A stretch of 64,000 nt of DNA from Chlorella sorokiniana (GCA_025917655.1 CP084608.1:62001-126000), one strand, 5' to 3'. Positions 12,266 to 24,031 are shown, counted from the first letter of the stretch. Numbers and translations are program-made. Notes: generated by a model from the sequence alone, not told the origin.

Positions 12266-13864
12266 TCTGGTGTTCCTGGCGGCCCACCCTTCGCTCCTCC
12301 TGCCCTTCCCCCTCACAAGCACCCCCCTCCTTGCACTGTTACGCGCCTATCGGCGTTCATTCCCGCTGTCTACATCCCTTTTCCTCTCCCCCGCCCCGCA
12401 GCTGGCCTCCAAGGACGCCAAGGATGCCACCCACCGCGAGGTGGAGGCCCTGGGGCAGCTGGAAAAGGCGACACAGGTGCGGGCCGCACCCCGATGGGTC
12501 GGGGTGTGGCCACGTGCGGCATGGGGCGGCCCTGCCCAGCCCCCGCGGCGGCGGCGAGGGGGCGTTTAATTCCAGCCAGGACGATGGTTCGCTGCTGCGA
12601 CCCACGGCTCGGCGGTGCCTTCCGGCTGGGCCCCGGCCCCTTTGCGCCGCCTAGATCGTCACCCCCACTCTCGTTCCCAACCCCCTTGACCCCTGGGTAT
12701 CGCATTGTACTGCTGTAGGAACTCGTAGACCTCCAGGAGCAGCTGCGCGGCACGGAAGCCGCCTTGCACCAGGCCCAGTCTGCCGCCGCCGCCGCCGGCG
12801 CGCGCGCCGCCGCCGCCGAGGCCGCCGCCGCCGCCGCGGAGAAGGCCGCCGCCAAGGCCAAGGCCGCGCCCGCCACGGGCAGGGCCCCCGTGCCGGGTCC
12901 AAGAAGGCTGCTGCAGCGGCTGCGGCGGCCGAGGAGCAGCAGGCTGCGCTGGTGGCGGCGCAGGATGAGCTGGCCAAGGTGCAGCAGGCTGCTCGCTCCG
13001 ACATCCGCTCGCTGCAAATGGAGCTGGTGGGGCGCCGCTCCCTCTGTCTTTGCCGCATGCATCCTTGTCTGCTTTCTTGCTCCTCGACGCTGGCATCCGC
13101 TGCGCGTCCTTTCGGCCTCTGGCTTGCTGGCCTGGGCTGCACCCCGGCGCTGGCCCCTCAGCCGCGCTTTCAAACCCAGCCGAAGCAAACGGCATGAGCC
13201 CTCTGAGCTTCCGCGCCGTTTCCCGCTCCACAAAACGCCCTTCACCCTCCTTTTGCAGCTGAACACCAAGGGTGCAGCGGAGGCGAGCCGCCGCGAGCTG
13301 CAGGCCGCGCAGGCCGAGAACGACCAGCTGCGTGCTGCGCTGCAGAAGCAGGCGGCAGCCGGCGGCGCCGCGGTCGGCTCGCCCCCTCGAGCCCAGCAGG
13401 CACGAACGGCACGTTGACCAACGGCGGCCTCAACGGCGGCGCGGCCGCAGCTCCCACTCCCAGTGCGGTTGTGGCCGTGCAAGCGGGCCAGGCGGACGCA
13501 GAGGATGCTGTGGCGGCGCAGCAGCGCGTGTTTGAGATCCGAGCGGAGGCTGCGATGCTGGTGGAGACGGTGGAGGACCGGGCGCAGCAGGTAGGCGGGC
13601 TGCATGAGGCCTCCTACTTGAGGCCAATGCAATGCAACGGGCTGCCCTGATAACCCGTCGCTTCGCTCATGTGCCCCCTCCCCACTTGTCTACCCCGATG
13701 ACAACCTCTGCCCATGTCGCCTCACCCCAAGCATCCTCTCCCCGGTTCCCTTCCCTTCCCAGGCGGTGTGGGAGGCGGACCGCAAGGCCAAGGTGGCCGA
13801 GCGAGAGGTGCAGCGGCTGCGGGCGCAGCTGCGGCAGGTGGAGCGCGACCAGCGCGAGGATTGA
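8997..13864 (+). CDS. long coiled-coil protein, MAR-binding filament-like (MFP1-like), thylakoid type
   Basis: Start chosen at the ATG at 8997. Fourteen exons: 8997-9242, 9387-9745, 9884-10063, 10215-10289, 10415-10603, 10835-10918, 11081-11278, 11478-11579, 11671-11754, 12069-12143, 12402-12476, 12719-13026, 13259-13590, 13763-13864. The N-terminus has a transit-like region followed by SRRAILTGTFKLLAAAGLVA, resembling a twin-Arg thylakoid signal, as in plant MFP1. The rest is Ala/Glu/Gln/Arg-rich heptad coiled coil (for example LEEAAA, LAEVQG, RELQAAQAEND). Every exon is phase 0 and divisible by three once one missing base is restored in exon 2 (G run 9542-9545), exon 12 (ggg 12895-12897) and exon 13 (C run near 13382). 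The total is then about 804 codons. The MFP1 assignment rests on architecture, not on a specific signature; a generic filament protein is the alternative. Confidence 0.7.
9430..9510 (+). repeat. imperfect GCC-rich coding repeat
   Basis: Within exon 2 of the MFP1-like gene a unit encoding roughly Ala-Asp-Ala-Ala-Ala-Cys-Thr-Gly is duplicated in tandem, with a shortened third copy. It falls in the Ala-rich region right after the thylakoid-like signal. Confidence 0.6.
12235..12263. repeat. (CA)n microsatellite
   Basis: About 14 CA units inside an intron of the MFP1-like gene, between exons ending at 12143 and starting at 12402. Confidence 0.9.
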
Positions 13865-15114
13865 TTGAGCAGGCAGCGCCCCGTGGCGGCGACAGCGGCG
13901 CGTGACGGCGGCTCCAGAGGCGGCGGCGTGCCGCTCTGTGGCTGAAACAAGCAGCTGGCCTTTGGGGTTGCTGCCTGGCAGCCTGGCCTGGCAGCCTGGC
14001 GCCTGCCAGGGCGCCGCCCGCTGCTGCCTTGCCGGCGCCAGCAGGCCGGCGAGCCGTCATCAGGTTCGGCAGTCCTTCTGGCTTGCAAGCATCATCTCTT
14101 GGCCTCTTTCCCCCACCTCCCTCTCTCCCCTTGCACGCACCACAGTTCTTGCATTCGTAAATTTGTGAGTGTGTACACGTGAAGCGCAGCTGTGTGCAGC
14201 CCTTCCCTGGTTGGGCAGTTCCATCCCTGCGCGCTTGAAGTCTTGCGCCCTCCTTGGGCCCCCCCGCAATACCACCCTTGCATTCCAGTGAAGCCTTGAT
14301 CACAACCCCAGCACTTGTTTTTCTGGGCGGCGGCGCCGCCAGCCTTTTCCGCCCGTAACGGCTGGCGGCTGCAGGCCGCCCATTTCATCTCCGCTTTTTC
14401 CTTGCCCTGCGCACTTTGAGCAACCCATCCCAGCACGTGCCAGCAAGAGAAGTTACACGGTGTGAACAGCGGTTGCAAAAGGAGCAAACCAAGCTTGAAT
14501 GGGGGGGGTCTATCCCTACACGGTGCATTGGGTGGTGGGGGGTTGCGGCAAGTGCTGGCGCGCACACTGGCACTCCTCGCCGGGCGTCGCGGCGCGATGA
14601 GCGCGCGCGGCGTCCGGCCCAAAATCGTACAGCTGGCGCACGGCCAAAATCAGGGGGCGAGTGTGGGGATAGGCGCGGCGGGCCTGTGGACGGAGGCTGC
14701 CCCGCTGCCCCGCTTGAGCCAGGGGCAGGGGGAGCATCCAGGCGGCGACGGGCCAATAGGAAGCTCATGCATTGCGAGTGTGTGAGGGGCCGGGGGTGCG
14801 GCAAGAGGAGAGAAACGAAAGAGAGGGCGCAAAACAAAGGGAGCGGGAGCGAGGGGCAGAAGAGGGACGCACAAGGCGCGCGTCAGGCGCGGGCAAGGGC
14901 CGTCGGGTGGCGGCGGGACCAAGAGGGAGCGCGGCGGACGGTGCAACACTCGGATGGACGGAAAGGAAGAGAGGGTGGGCTGTTCTTCTCGTCGGGTTGG
15001 CGTTTGTGGCAGCGAGGGCTGAGGCGGGGGCCAACTGGTGTGGTGGGGGGGAGGAGGGAACCCTCCGCGAGGCTTCCACTCTCCCCCACTAGGCCGCGTT
15101 CAGCCGGTGCTGGC
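13865..15114. other. convergent intergenic region, MFP1-like / HemA
   Basis: Holds the 3' ends of two convergent genes. It is GC-rich with many purine runs after 14780. It contains duplicated cctggcagcctgg motifs near 13975-14010. Long open frames here (for example 14416-15393 on +) show no family similarity and biased low-complexity composition, so I treat them as chance. Confidence 0.5.
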
Positions 15115-18100
15115 CTACCGCTGGCCGCCGGCCTTGGCCGCCACCTTCTGCGCCTGCGCCGGGCTCAGGTCGTCCTCGCCCGTCAGGCCAAACATGCGCT
15201 CCAGCGCCTCCATGTTGGCCAGCGTCTCCGACACGGCGGAGGGGTCGGCGCCGTCGCAGCGCAGCGCGGTCATGGGGCCGTGCAGCAGCTTGTTGACGAT
15301 GCCCTTGGACAGCTCCTCGATGACCTGGCGGGCAGGGGGAGGCGGGGAGGCACAGGGCGGGTGAGAGGGCTGGCGGGATGTGGGCGGGGCTAGGGTGGGA
15401 AGTGAAGCGTGGCGGTGGGGGTGGCCAGGGAGGGAAGAGGGGGGCAGAGCGGGCGGGGGGGGCAGAGTGGGCACGGCAAGACCGCTCTGCCGCTCAATGG
15501 GGCATCCGCGGCACCCATCATGCACCCGGGTGCTAGGAAGCCACCCCCTGGCACGACAGCTGGCACCCCAAAACACAACCACACACCTTCTTCTGCTTGT
15601 TGGTCAGCCCGTCGCCCAGCTTGTTGAGCGTCTTCTCCAGCTCGGTCGCGCGGATGGTCTCCGCCTTGCCGCGCAGCGCCTTGATGGTGGGCACCGTCTC
15701 CAGCGAGTCGCGCCACGCCTCAAACGCCAGCTGCTCCTCCGCCAGCAGCACCTCGGCCTCGGCGGCGGCGGCGGCGCGCGCCTCCTTGTTGGCAGACACC
15801 ACCTCCTGCGGAACGCAAGGGGGGGCAGAGCCAGTGTGAGTATCAGTGGGCAGGAGAGGGATGGCCCAGCATGTTGGACAAAAGCGGGCACAGCGCCTCT
15901 CCCGCAAGCGCAGCCCGGAGCACACGCATCACGGGCTGAAGCCGCTGCAAGCAAGCGCTTCAGCTGGCAACCCTGCCGGGAAGAAGCTCCCAAACGATGC
16001 CCAAACCCATGAGGGGACACTCCCGGAGGGGCCCTCCCTCCCCACCTTGAGGTCGTCCACGTTGTACACGATGGACCCCTCCAGCTCGTTGATGTCGTGC
16101 GCAATGTTGCGCGGCACCGAGATGTCGACAAAGCGGCGCTGGCCGCCGACGGCGGCGCCCGCGGCCGCCATGCCCGCCAGGTCCTCCTGCCGCACCAGCA
16201 GCTCCTCGGAGCCCGAGGCCGCAAAGATCAAGTCGTGCTCCTCCACGCACTGCGAGCATGAAAAGGAGGGCGGTTGGGTGACACGCGCGATGAGCAATGC
16301 ACGCGGAGATGCGGGAGCGGAGGCAGCGGGAGTGGAACGGGGGCAGCGTGGAGAGCAGGGGCGCAGGCGGGAGCCGATTCGAGGGTCGCGCCCGTTGTCG
16401 ACAGGACAGAAAGCCAAGGGCCGCGAGCTGGCGCGGCCGAGCGGGGCAGCAGCGCCACCCGCCGCACCTTCATCAGGTCTCCCATCAGGTGGATCTTGAA
16501 CTGCACCTCGGGGAACTCCTCTGCCAGGGCCTCGGCGCGCGGCATGCTGCGGTTGAGGACGGTCATGCGGGTGCAGCCCTTGGAGTGCATGTGCTTGACC
16601 AGCAGCCGGCTCATCTTGCCGGCGCCGATGATGAGCACCTGGGAAGGAGGGGGGCGGGGGCAGGAGGCGGCGGATGGGGGCGAGGAAAGCAGGCGGCGGC
16701 GGCGGCGGCGGGACGACCTGAGCGGCCAGATGGGTGTGCATCTGCTAGCGGCAGCGGCGGCGGCGGCAGGCAAAGGAGGGAGCAGAGGCAGGCAGCCGCG
16801 GGAGCAGAAGGAGGATGCCCGCAACAGCCGAGGACTGCAGCCAACCGCCTGCCTTCCCCCTCCCTCCCCCTCACCTTGGCGTCGTTGAAGTCATGAGAGG
16901 GCAGCTTGAGCTGCGCCAGCTCCGCCGCCGCGCTGCTCACGCTCACCGCGCCGCTGCTGATGCTGGTCTCGGCGCGCACGCGCTTGCCCGCCGTCACCGC
17001 CTGCTTGAACAGGCCGTTGAGGTGGCGGCCAAAGCCGGGGCTGTTCTGACCAACCTTGTGCACCTGCACGGAGCGGGGCAGGTGTGACGTTGTTTTGTGT
17101 GAACGGGGGAAGGGGCAGATCATCAAGCGCAAGCTGCGCCAGCCCCCGGGCAACCCCAACCCGCAGCTTCACATAGCAAAGCACGAGTTTCGCTCAATCA
17201 TGGAACACTCGGGCCGCTCCACAAGGTATTGATACGCAGCAGCGGCGGCGGCGCACCTGCTTGACCTGCGCCAGGATCTGGCCCTCCCCCATGACCAGGG
17301 AGTCGAGGCCGCCCGCCACGCGCAGCAGGTGCCCCGTGGCGTCGCGGTCGCGCAGCAGGAAGAGGTGCGGGCGCAGCTGGTCCAGGGGCACGCCGCTCGC
17401 CTTGCTCATCCACTCCTCCACCTCGCGCACGCCTGCCCAATTGGGGGGTTACGGTGTGTGTGTGGTGGGTGGGTGGGGAGCAGGCAAGGCACAGCGAGCT
17501 GCGCGGCAGCGTGGTGCCGTGTGACGGGGCCGGCAAGCCTTGGGTGGACAGCCTTGCTGCAGGGCCTTCTGCTCTACGATAAAGGCTTGCTGGCCCTGCT
17601 GTATGGCCTTGCAGCAGGGCCTTGCAGCAGGGCCATCATGCCGAGATCATACAGCAGAAGGCACTGCAGCAGGGTTTTCCGCCCTGCGACCAAGGCTTGC
17701 CGGCATCCGCGCTGCGGCGCAACATTGCAACCTGCCCGGCTGCCACCCAAGCTGCACAGAGCTCGCCAATGCAGTGAGCGCCTCCTGCACCCCGACCCCT
17801 TCTGCCGGGGCAGGCGGGCGCAGCAGACGCCGCAGCAGCCGCCTCTGCTGAACCCAAGCCAGCTGTTCTCCCGGCGGCAAGCCTGCCGCACTCTCACCGC
17901 GGTGGAAGGACAGGCCGACCACGTAGATCTCCATGCGGTTGCAGGTTGAGAGCACGGCCGCCTCCTCGATGTGTGGGTAGGAGCAGAGCTCCTCGATCGC
18001 GCGCGGCCACTCCGCCTCGGGCACCGCCAGCTTTTCACGCAGCTCCACGGGCGCGTTGTGGATGGTCAGCCCGATGGCAATGATGCTGCTCTTCTTCTCC

Positions 18101-18627
18101 ATGGCATAGCCTGCGCCAGTGGGCAGGGGTGATTGAAGCCGAGGGATGCACAGGATGAGGGGGAGGCTGACGTCGGGCCTTGGCGGCGGCGGCGGCATGC
18201 AAAGTGCTCCCACACCCGCCCAGACCGAACATGCCCAGCGCGTTGTATTGGTGAGGCACGAGGCCTGGGAGGTTGGCAGCGCGGTGGCTACTGGTTTGGA
18301 CCTCTGGGCAGGGGTCCCCCATTTTGCAACCTCCCCAGGAGCTGAGCACGGGCCAGGGGCGCCCCACGGCGCCGGCTCAGAGGCCAAAGTAATCCCGAAT
18401 ATGCAGCAAGACTCACGGTTGACGCCCTTGGTGGCCTTCAGCTGCGTGAGGGCGGCCTGACTGGCCTGGAGATGGGTAGCAGGCAGCTTGACGCTCGGCT
18501 CCACCGCCTGCGCCGTGCTGGCAGCCTGGCAAGTCACCCATTGCGCCCTACGCCGCTGTGTGCGGGCTGCAGTCTGCATACGGCGCAAGGCCGCTGCCTG
18601 GGGGCTGCTGGCCAGTGCCCCCTGCAT
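15115..18627 (-). CDS. HEMA: glutamyl-tRNA reductase (HemA), plastid
   Basis: First committed enzyme of tetrapyrrole (chlorophyll and heme) synthesis; reduces glutamyl-tRNA to glutamate-1-semialdehyde. Eight exons in reading order: 18627-18417, 18110-17898, 17432-17257, 17063-16875, 16638-16468, 16249-16046, 15805-15587, 15324-15115. They total 1593 nt, 531 codons, without a frame break. Signatures: [11 protein letters not shown], the catalytic-cysteine motif [27 protein letters not shown], the NADPH site [21 protein letters not shown] and the C-terminal dimerisation helices. The first ~60 residues are an Ala/Gln-rich transit peptide (inferred). The intron between 17432 and 17898 holds a foldback repeat. 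In plants the enzyme is feedback-regulated through heme and FLU; nothing in this DNA shows that directly. Confidence 0.97.
17552..17674. repeat. foldback (inverted-repeat) element in HemA intron
   Basis: Left arm 17552-17580 and right arm 17646-17674 are inverted copies with about 26 of 29 matches (cores cttctgctctacgat and atcatacagcagaag). The loop carries two tandem copies of ttgcagcagggcc and an inverted ggccctgctg. A small MITE remnant or a folded intron element are both possible. Confidence 0.65.
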
Positions 18628-19408
18628 GGCTCGCTGCTATGTGCTGCACAAGCCCTGCTGCTACCACTGATGCTATTGCAGTAAGTCCCGCTGCGAACTG
18701 CGCCCAGAGGGGGAGGATCGAGGAGATGAGGGGGGTCTCCCCCTTTCCACCCACGAAATCTCCTTCATTCTCGCAACCTGAGGGCTGTCTGGGGCCCTCT
18801 CGATCCGCTTTCGACAGCGATCTGACCCCCTGGGCGATATCAAGCCCGCCTGGGCCGGGAAAGTGCCCGCCACCCCAGGGGTCGGGCTCCTGCCGCCCGT
18901 GCCAGCGTGGCGGCGGTGCTCCTCGGCCTCTCAAAGCAGCAGCCTTCAGCCCACTGCTTGTTCGTGCGTGGGGCGTGCAAATCCAGAGCCAGACTTTACA
19001 CACTCGTGCTACCTCAGCAATGCACGAGTGTCTGCCTCCCTAGCACCTCCAAGTGACCCGTACCAGCCACAAATATCCTGCTGCTCCTGAGCCGCACACC
19101 CACACCAGCGGCTTACATGCTTGGTCTGTGCATGTGCATGGAAGGGCATACAACGAGATACTCCCTGTGATATGTTGCCGTGCCTTGACAAAGTAGGAGG
19201 CAGGGGCGGGGCACAGCTGCTGAGCCAGGCTGCGGTGCACTTCCTCCCACTCTGACGCCAGCTGCCGCCGTCACAGCAGCAGGTCGGGTTTCACCACGAA
19301 GCCGTGCAGGCCGACGGCAGTCGGGGAAGGCTCCCCGGCGGTGTGTCCTGCCCGGGACAGACACAGGGCCAGCAAAAACGCTCAGCAGCCGTGCGATCCC
19401 CTCTCAGG
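18628..19408. promoter_or_regulatory. HemA upstream region
   Basis: About 780 bp between the HemA start and the stop of the upstream, same-strand TFIIS-like gene. It must hold the HemA promoter and the 3' UTR of that gene. I could not identify a specific element. Short ORFs here lack any recognisable content. Confidence 0.4.
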
Positions 19409-21008
19409 TCACACAGGAGACCCTCCGTGCAGCCCCCCAGGAGTCGTGCTGGGCGCAGGGGCGACAAGCGGCGGCGCACCCTCTGCCACGGCGCGTGGCT
19501 CGCCGCTGGCAATGCGCGGGATGTCCAGCGCATCCGGGGCTGTGCGGGCCAGTCGCACGGCGTTGCTGACTGCGTTGAGGTACACCTGCTGAGGGAGGCA
19601 GGCAGTACATCAGCAGACTTGAGGCACAGCACAATGCGGCGCTGCCAGCACGAGGCCAGCAGGAGCTGACACATAGCCTGTCTTCACAGCGCCGAATCTG
19701 CTGCTGCAGCCGCAACCTGCCTGAGGCAGCACACAGCCACGGCACGCAGCACTCCTGCTCGCCTGCTTGGAGTGGCAGGAGGCGAAGAGGGAGTCCTCGA
19801 CTTCGGCGGCTAGGCTCATGACAGAGCGGGAAGGCTCCATCCCGTACCTGCAGTGCACTCACAGTACGCAGGGCAATACACTTGAGCAATGCCGGCGCCA
19901 GCAGCCTCACCGCAATAACAGACGTGGAGGAGCGGCGGCCAGGCCAGCCAGCCCCCTGCTCAGGTCATTGGCCAGCAGCGCAGCACCAGGCGGCAGCCCT
20001 AGCCAAACGCCAGCTTTCGCGAGCAGAAACTTTGAGCAAGCCAAGGGAACGTACCGCGGGTTGTCCTGCAGGCTCTGAAACAGCGCCTGCACCATGCGCT
20101 CCCGCGTGCCCTCGCAGATGGCGGCCTTGCGCGGCGTGTCGGGCGGCAGCGCGTGGCCCGCCGCCACCGCCCCACCTGCGGCTGCGTCCCGTCGCAGCCC
20201 TGCCATGCCTGTCGCCCGGAAGCACCGCTCCTGCCTGCTGCTGCCTGTTGCCGCTCAAAGCTGGCCTCTGCAGCCTCCATGGCGTCCAACATGGCGGCGC
20301 TGGTGCAGCGGCCCTGGCGGTGGACGGCCGTGAGGGCGGCAGCAGCAGCGTCCCCTGCCGCGTCGCCATAGTCGGCTTCGGTCATGTCGGCGTCGAGCGG
20401 CGCGTGGGGACCTGCAGGAGCTCAAATCAGGGTGGTGGGCAGCTGAGATCATCAATGTGAACAAGAGCTGGAGCGCAGCTAGCTCACCCGCACACCTGCC
20501 TTCCCCCCCAGACCACTCAAACTGCGACTCATGTGATCCTTGCAGTACAGTGAGCGGCTTGTCAGCCCACCTGCAGCGTCTGGAGGAGCCTCCGGGTCTT
20601 GCGGGTAACAGAAGGGCGGCTCCTCGTCGCCGCCCCACCTGGGAGGGTGCCGCGGCCGCTCATCCAGGTCTGGAACCCGGCTGCCTGCAGGCCCCTGGGT
20701 GTCTATTGATGGAACTCCTGCATTCCATGACATAAACATTCTGAAAATGAATGGAGAGGGAAAGGAAAGCATGCCTGGCTGGGGTGGCGCCAGACACCTT
20801 GGCGCCACCTGCGGCAAGACCCGCTCCAACTCCCAACCCCAAGTGTCGCCCTGTAGCCAACCTCACCGAAAATTCGAGCGGCATAATCGTCTACGGTCCT
20901 TGCTGTGTGGTGCTCGCTGTCCGCTCCTGCGTCCACCGAGTCCTCATAAGGTTTCGGGTGCGCAGTGGGGAGCAGGGGATGCTCATTGCCTGCTTCCAAG
21001 AGCTCCAT
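19409..21008 (-). CDS. TFIIS central-domain-like protein
   Basis: Five exons in reading order: 21008-20867, 20717-20571, 20411-20055, 19847-19763, 19585-19409. The lengths sum to 908 nt; one missing G in the tccgggcg context at about 20215 makes 909 nt, 303 codons, and restores the frame. The N-terminal third is acidic and Pro-rich with no known motif. The C-terminal half (TRERMVQALFQSLQDNPR, then LAAEVEDSLFAS, then YLNAVSNAVRLAR and IASGE) follows the helical pattern of the TFIIS middle domain: Arg near the start, an Ala-Glu-Glu helix, then a Tyr-led helix and a Ser-Gly-Glu turn. No zinc ribbon or PHD finger is present. The call is an inference from the pattern; a nuclear transcription role would follow. 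The intron after 19763 has a GC donor. Confidence 0.55.
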
Positions 21009-21228
21009 TTTTTGTCATTTGTCACGTAATTGCATCACGGGAACGGCATTTGGGGCCCCAGGGGCAGGGTGGCGCCTGACATGACCGCCAGCAGGGCATT
21101 TGGAGGCAGCATCAATTGCTTGCCGCTGTTGCCGCCCCGATCAAACGGCCAAACGGATACAATCGGCACTAGGTTGCACAGGCGGTGTCCTGCGGTGGCC
21201 TCGGCCCGACTTGCGATCCACCCTGCCC
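21009..21228. promoter_or_regulatory. short divergent promoter
   Basis: About 220 bp between the ATGs of the TFIIS-like gene (-) and the F-box gene (+). No individual motif is assigned. Confidence 0.4.
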
Positions 21229-23490
21229 ATGGCGCCGAAAAGACACCCAGTCCCTGACCTGGGAGATCTTGACGACGCTATTCTACTCAAATGCTTCAGC
21301 CTCCTCACTCCCTTGCCGGACCTGTTCAATGTCGCCGCTTCTTGCCGCGTGAGTGCCCTGCGCTGTTTAAGCTGTCAAAATATGGACATCTGCTGCTTTG
21401 AAGGGCGGCCTATGGTGCAGCAGGGCCCTCAACATCACGGCCACTTGGCGCCGCAGCAAGCCCCCGTTCCCCGCTCTGCCGGAGCTCAAAAGCTGGCCCC
21501 ACCCATTCTGCTGTGCAGCGTTTCCGTGACCTTGCATTGGATCGCCGCTCCTGGCTGTACGTCACACACACCGCTGATTCCTTGGCGCCCAGCCCGGCGC
21601 CGAAGCATGACCGGCCGCCGCCCACGCCGGCGGCGCCCTCCCCTGCTTGCCTGTGCTCGCCGGCAGGCGCTGCCCGCGACGACAGCCCTCACTGGTACCG
21701 CAGCCGCTTCGCCACGCTGGCGGCGGCGGTGGCAGCCAGCCGTCCGGGGACACCATCCTTCTTGAACCAGGGCCAGGTGGGCGGGGGCTCGGGGCAGCGG
21801 CTTGCTGATAGCCTCCTTGCTGCCAGGCCACTCCTCAGTGCCCCACGGCTGACCGCCCTGCATGTCCTGTGCACCCTGCGCACTCCCCACCACAATTTTT
21901 CACCCCCTGCTGCTGCAGCGCCGCATCTGGTGGGGAGCCCTGTGGTGGTGCCCCACCCGCTGCACATCCTGGGGCGCGGCGGCGGAGGGCTGCGTGGTGC
22001 GGGGGCGCCGGGGCTGGATGCCGTCGTCGACTTCCGGTGGGTGCAACTGCAATCGTTCTTGTGTGTTTTGGTCGACAAGTGATGTTTGTGTTGCGTGTGG
22101 GGGCAGCGGTGGGGGCTGCCATTGCGCGTGTGAGGGGGAGCTTTTCCAGCGGCGGGCTGCGTGGGAGCGTTCGCCGCCCCGCCAGCTGGCGAGGCGAGCT
22201 CACAAGCAGCTGCTCCCTTACCCTTACCCCTCCCCTTTCCTGCAGGGCTTCTGGCCGCCTGGCTAATCTGACTGTGCAGGCGGTGTCTGGAGCCTGCGTG
22301 GGCCACACGCGCGGCCGACTGACGGTGCAGGTGCGAGGGGGCACATTCCCGCCCTGACGGGGCATCTGCCTGCCCGCCCGCCTCACGCTGCGTGACTACG
22401 CCTTCAGCGCCTGCTTCCCATGCCTGGCCACTGCTCGGTGCGCTCCTGCTGGGCCAGGCCGAGTTGGCTGGCAGAGGGGGCGAGCGCTCGTAACCCCCAA
22501 AACCCGCAGCTCGATTCACTAGCAGTGTGCCCCTTCCCTCCTCCCGCCTCGCCACCCCCCACCCCGTCCCCTCAGGGCTGCCAGCTGGAGTGTGATGCGC
22601 GCGGGCTGCCCCACCTGGTGGCTCCCTTGCTCACTCGGGCCGTCTCCTGGCCGCACTCGCCCAAAGCCGCTGCCCCCGCCGCTCGAGCCGACCGCCGCGG
22701 GCGCCCCAACCGTCGCGCACCTGGGCAGCAAGCGGCCGGCGCCCGACGCGCCACCCGAGGGGCAGCCTGGCGGCGGCTGGGACGTCGCCGCCGAGCCGCC
22801 TGCGGCCAAGCGGCTGCGCGAGTGGCGGCGGGGGCGGAGGCGGCGGCGGGGGCTGGGGTGCTGTCGGTGGCAGAGACGCGCATCAAGGTGGGGCAGCCGC
22901 TGCGATTCTGCATATGTCGTCTCAGCGAACCGGGCCTGGCTCGAGTGTGGACAAAGGCTGCCCTTCACAACCGTGGCTGATCATGGCCGCTGCTCGGCTG
23001 GATGCCGCTCCCCCCGCCGAGCGCAGGCCCGGGGCAGCGCTGTGGGAGCTCGCGGCTCGGGCCGCCTGTCTGCCGTGCGGGCCATCTACAGCTACAGCCA
23101 CACGCTTGTTTGGCTGGAAGTCGACTCTGCTGACAGGGGATCCGGCGCCGGCTGCAGCGGCGCGGCTGCCAGCGGCGCAGCAGAGGCGGCGGCGCCTGCC
23201 AGCGGCGATAGCGCCGCCCCGCCCGCCACGCCGGCCCCGTCATGGGCGGCGCGAGCGGCAGCCGCCGGCTTCGACCCGCGGCGTTCCAGCGCCGTGTGGC
23301 GGCGCTGCTGACACCGTCAACGGCGGCAGGGGCCGAGGCCGGCCAGCCGGCGGCAGCGGCGGCGACGGGCGACGGCGGCATGGAGCGCAAGGCGGAGGAG
23401 TGGTGTGTGCGGCACCACGCTGCGCTGGCACCGCCCCCTGCCGCTGCCGCCGCCACTTCCGCCCCTGACAGCACGCCGGCAGGGCGGTAG
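21229..23490 (+). CDS. F-box protein with pectin-lyase-like beta-helix region (FBXO10/11-like)
   Basis: Likely an SCF ubiquitin-ligase substrate adaptor. Exons: 21229-21348, 21519-21776, 21919-22036, 22246-22330, 22576-22887, 23027-23490; with two restored bases they give 453 codons. The F-box occupies about residues 12-60 (LDDAILLKCFSLL, then FNVAASCRRFRDLALDRRSW). It is followed by the typical opening strand of a right-handed beta helix, GDTILLEPG, visible only if one G is added at 21746-21749. Later strands (VVVPHPLHILG, NLTVQAVSG, RAIYSYSHTLVWLEV) fit successive helix turns, separated by a low-complexity linker. A second missing base is inferred at about 23278. Substrate is unknown. Confidence 0.7.
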
Positions 23491-24031
23491 GCATGCCCCG
23501 CGTTGACTGCATAACACCTTGAACCTCCCTTGTACCTCCTTGTACCTGCTCCCAACCCTTGTTCGCTTATTTCTTATGCGTCCATTCAGGCCCTTATTGC
23601 TTTGCATGACAGTCGGCGGGCACACTTGTGACACGCACCCACCGCAAGGGGGCAGCGAAGGGATGGTGGTGTGGAGTGCAGGCAGGGTCCCAGCCAGTTG
23701 GCGGCCCTGCAGCTGGCATGCCAGGCACAGCAGGGTGGGCGCCGCCGGTGCTGTGCTGTCACCCGCATTCTCCACGCACGCCGATAAGCATGGACCCAGC
23801 AGTAGCCCCCGCCGGAGACCACACTTATGCTATGTGGCTGCCGCCTGGGTGCTGCACCCCGCTGCGACGAGCGGCGCCACCGCGGCCGTGCAGCAGCCTG
23901 ACGGGAATGCTTGCACTAGGATGCATTGTTCATGTGGCAACAACTTGCAATGCGACTTGCAGCCTGGTAATGCGGTGGGGACGGCATCACAGCACACCTC
24001 AGGCCCGCCGAGCTGCACAGCCGCAACGCCA
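23491..24031. other. convergent intergenic region
   Basis: Between the F-box gene (+) and the Tim17-like gene (-); holds their 3' ends. I see no gene, RNA or repeat in it. Confidence 0.5.

Noticed and set aside
14416-15393. 325-codon open frame on the plus strand
   Set aside because: Covers intergenic sequence and the antisense of HemA's last exon; Arg/Gly-rich composition typical of chance frames in GC-rich DNA.
22576-22887. Two compensating frame shifts in the F-box gene linker
   Set aside because: An alternative frame looks more protein-like for part of the linker, but it would need an opposite-sign change; the single open frame already joins both flanks.
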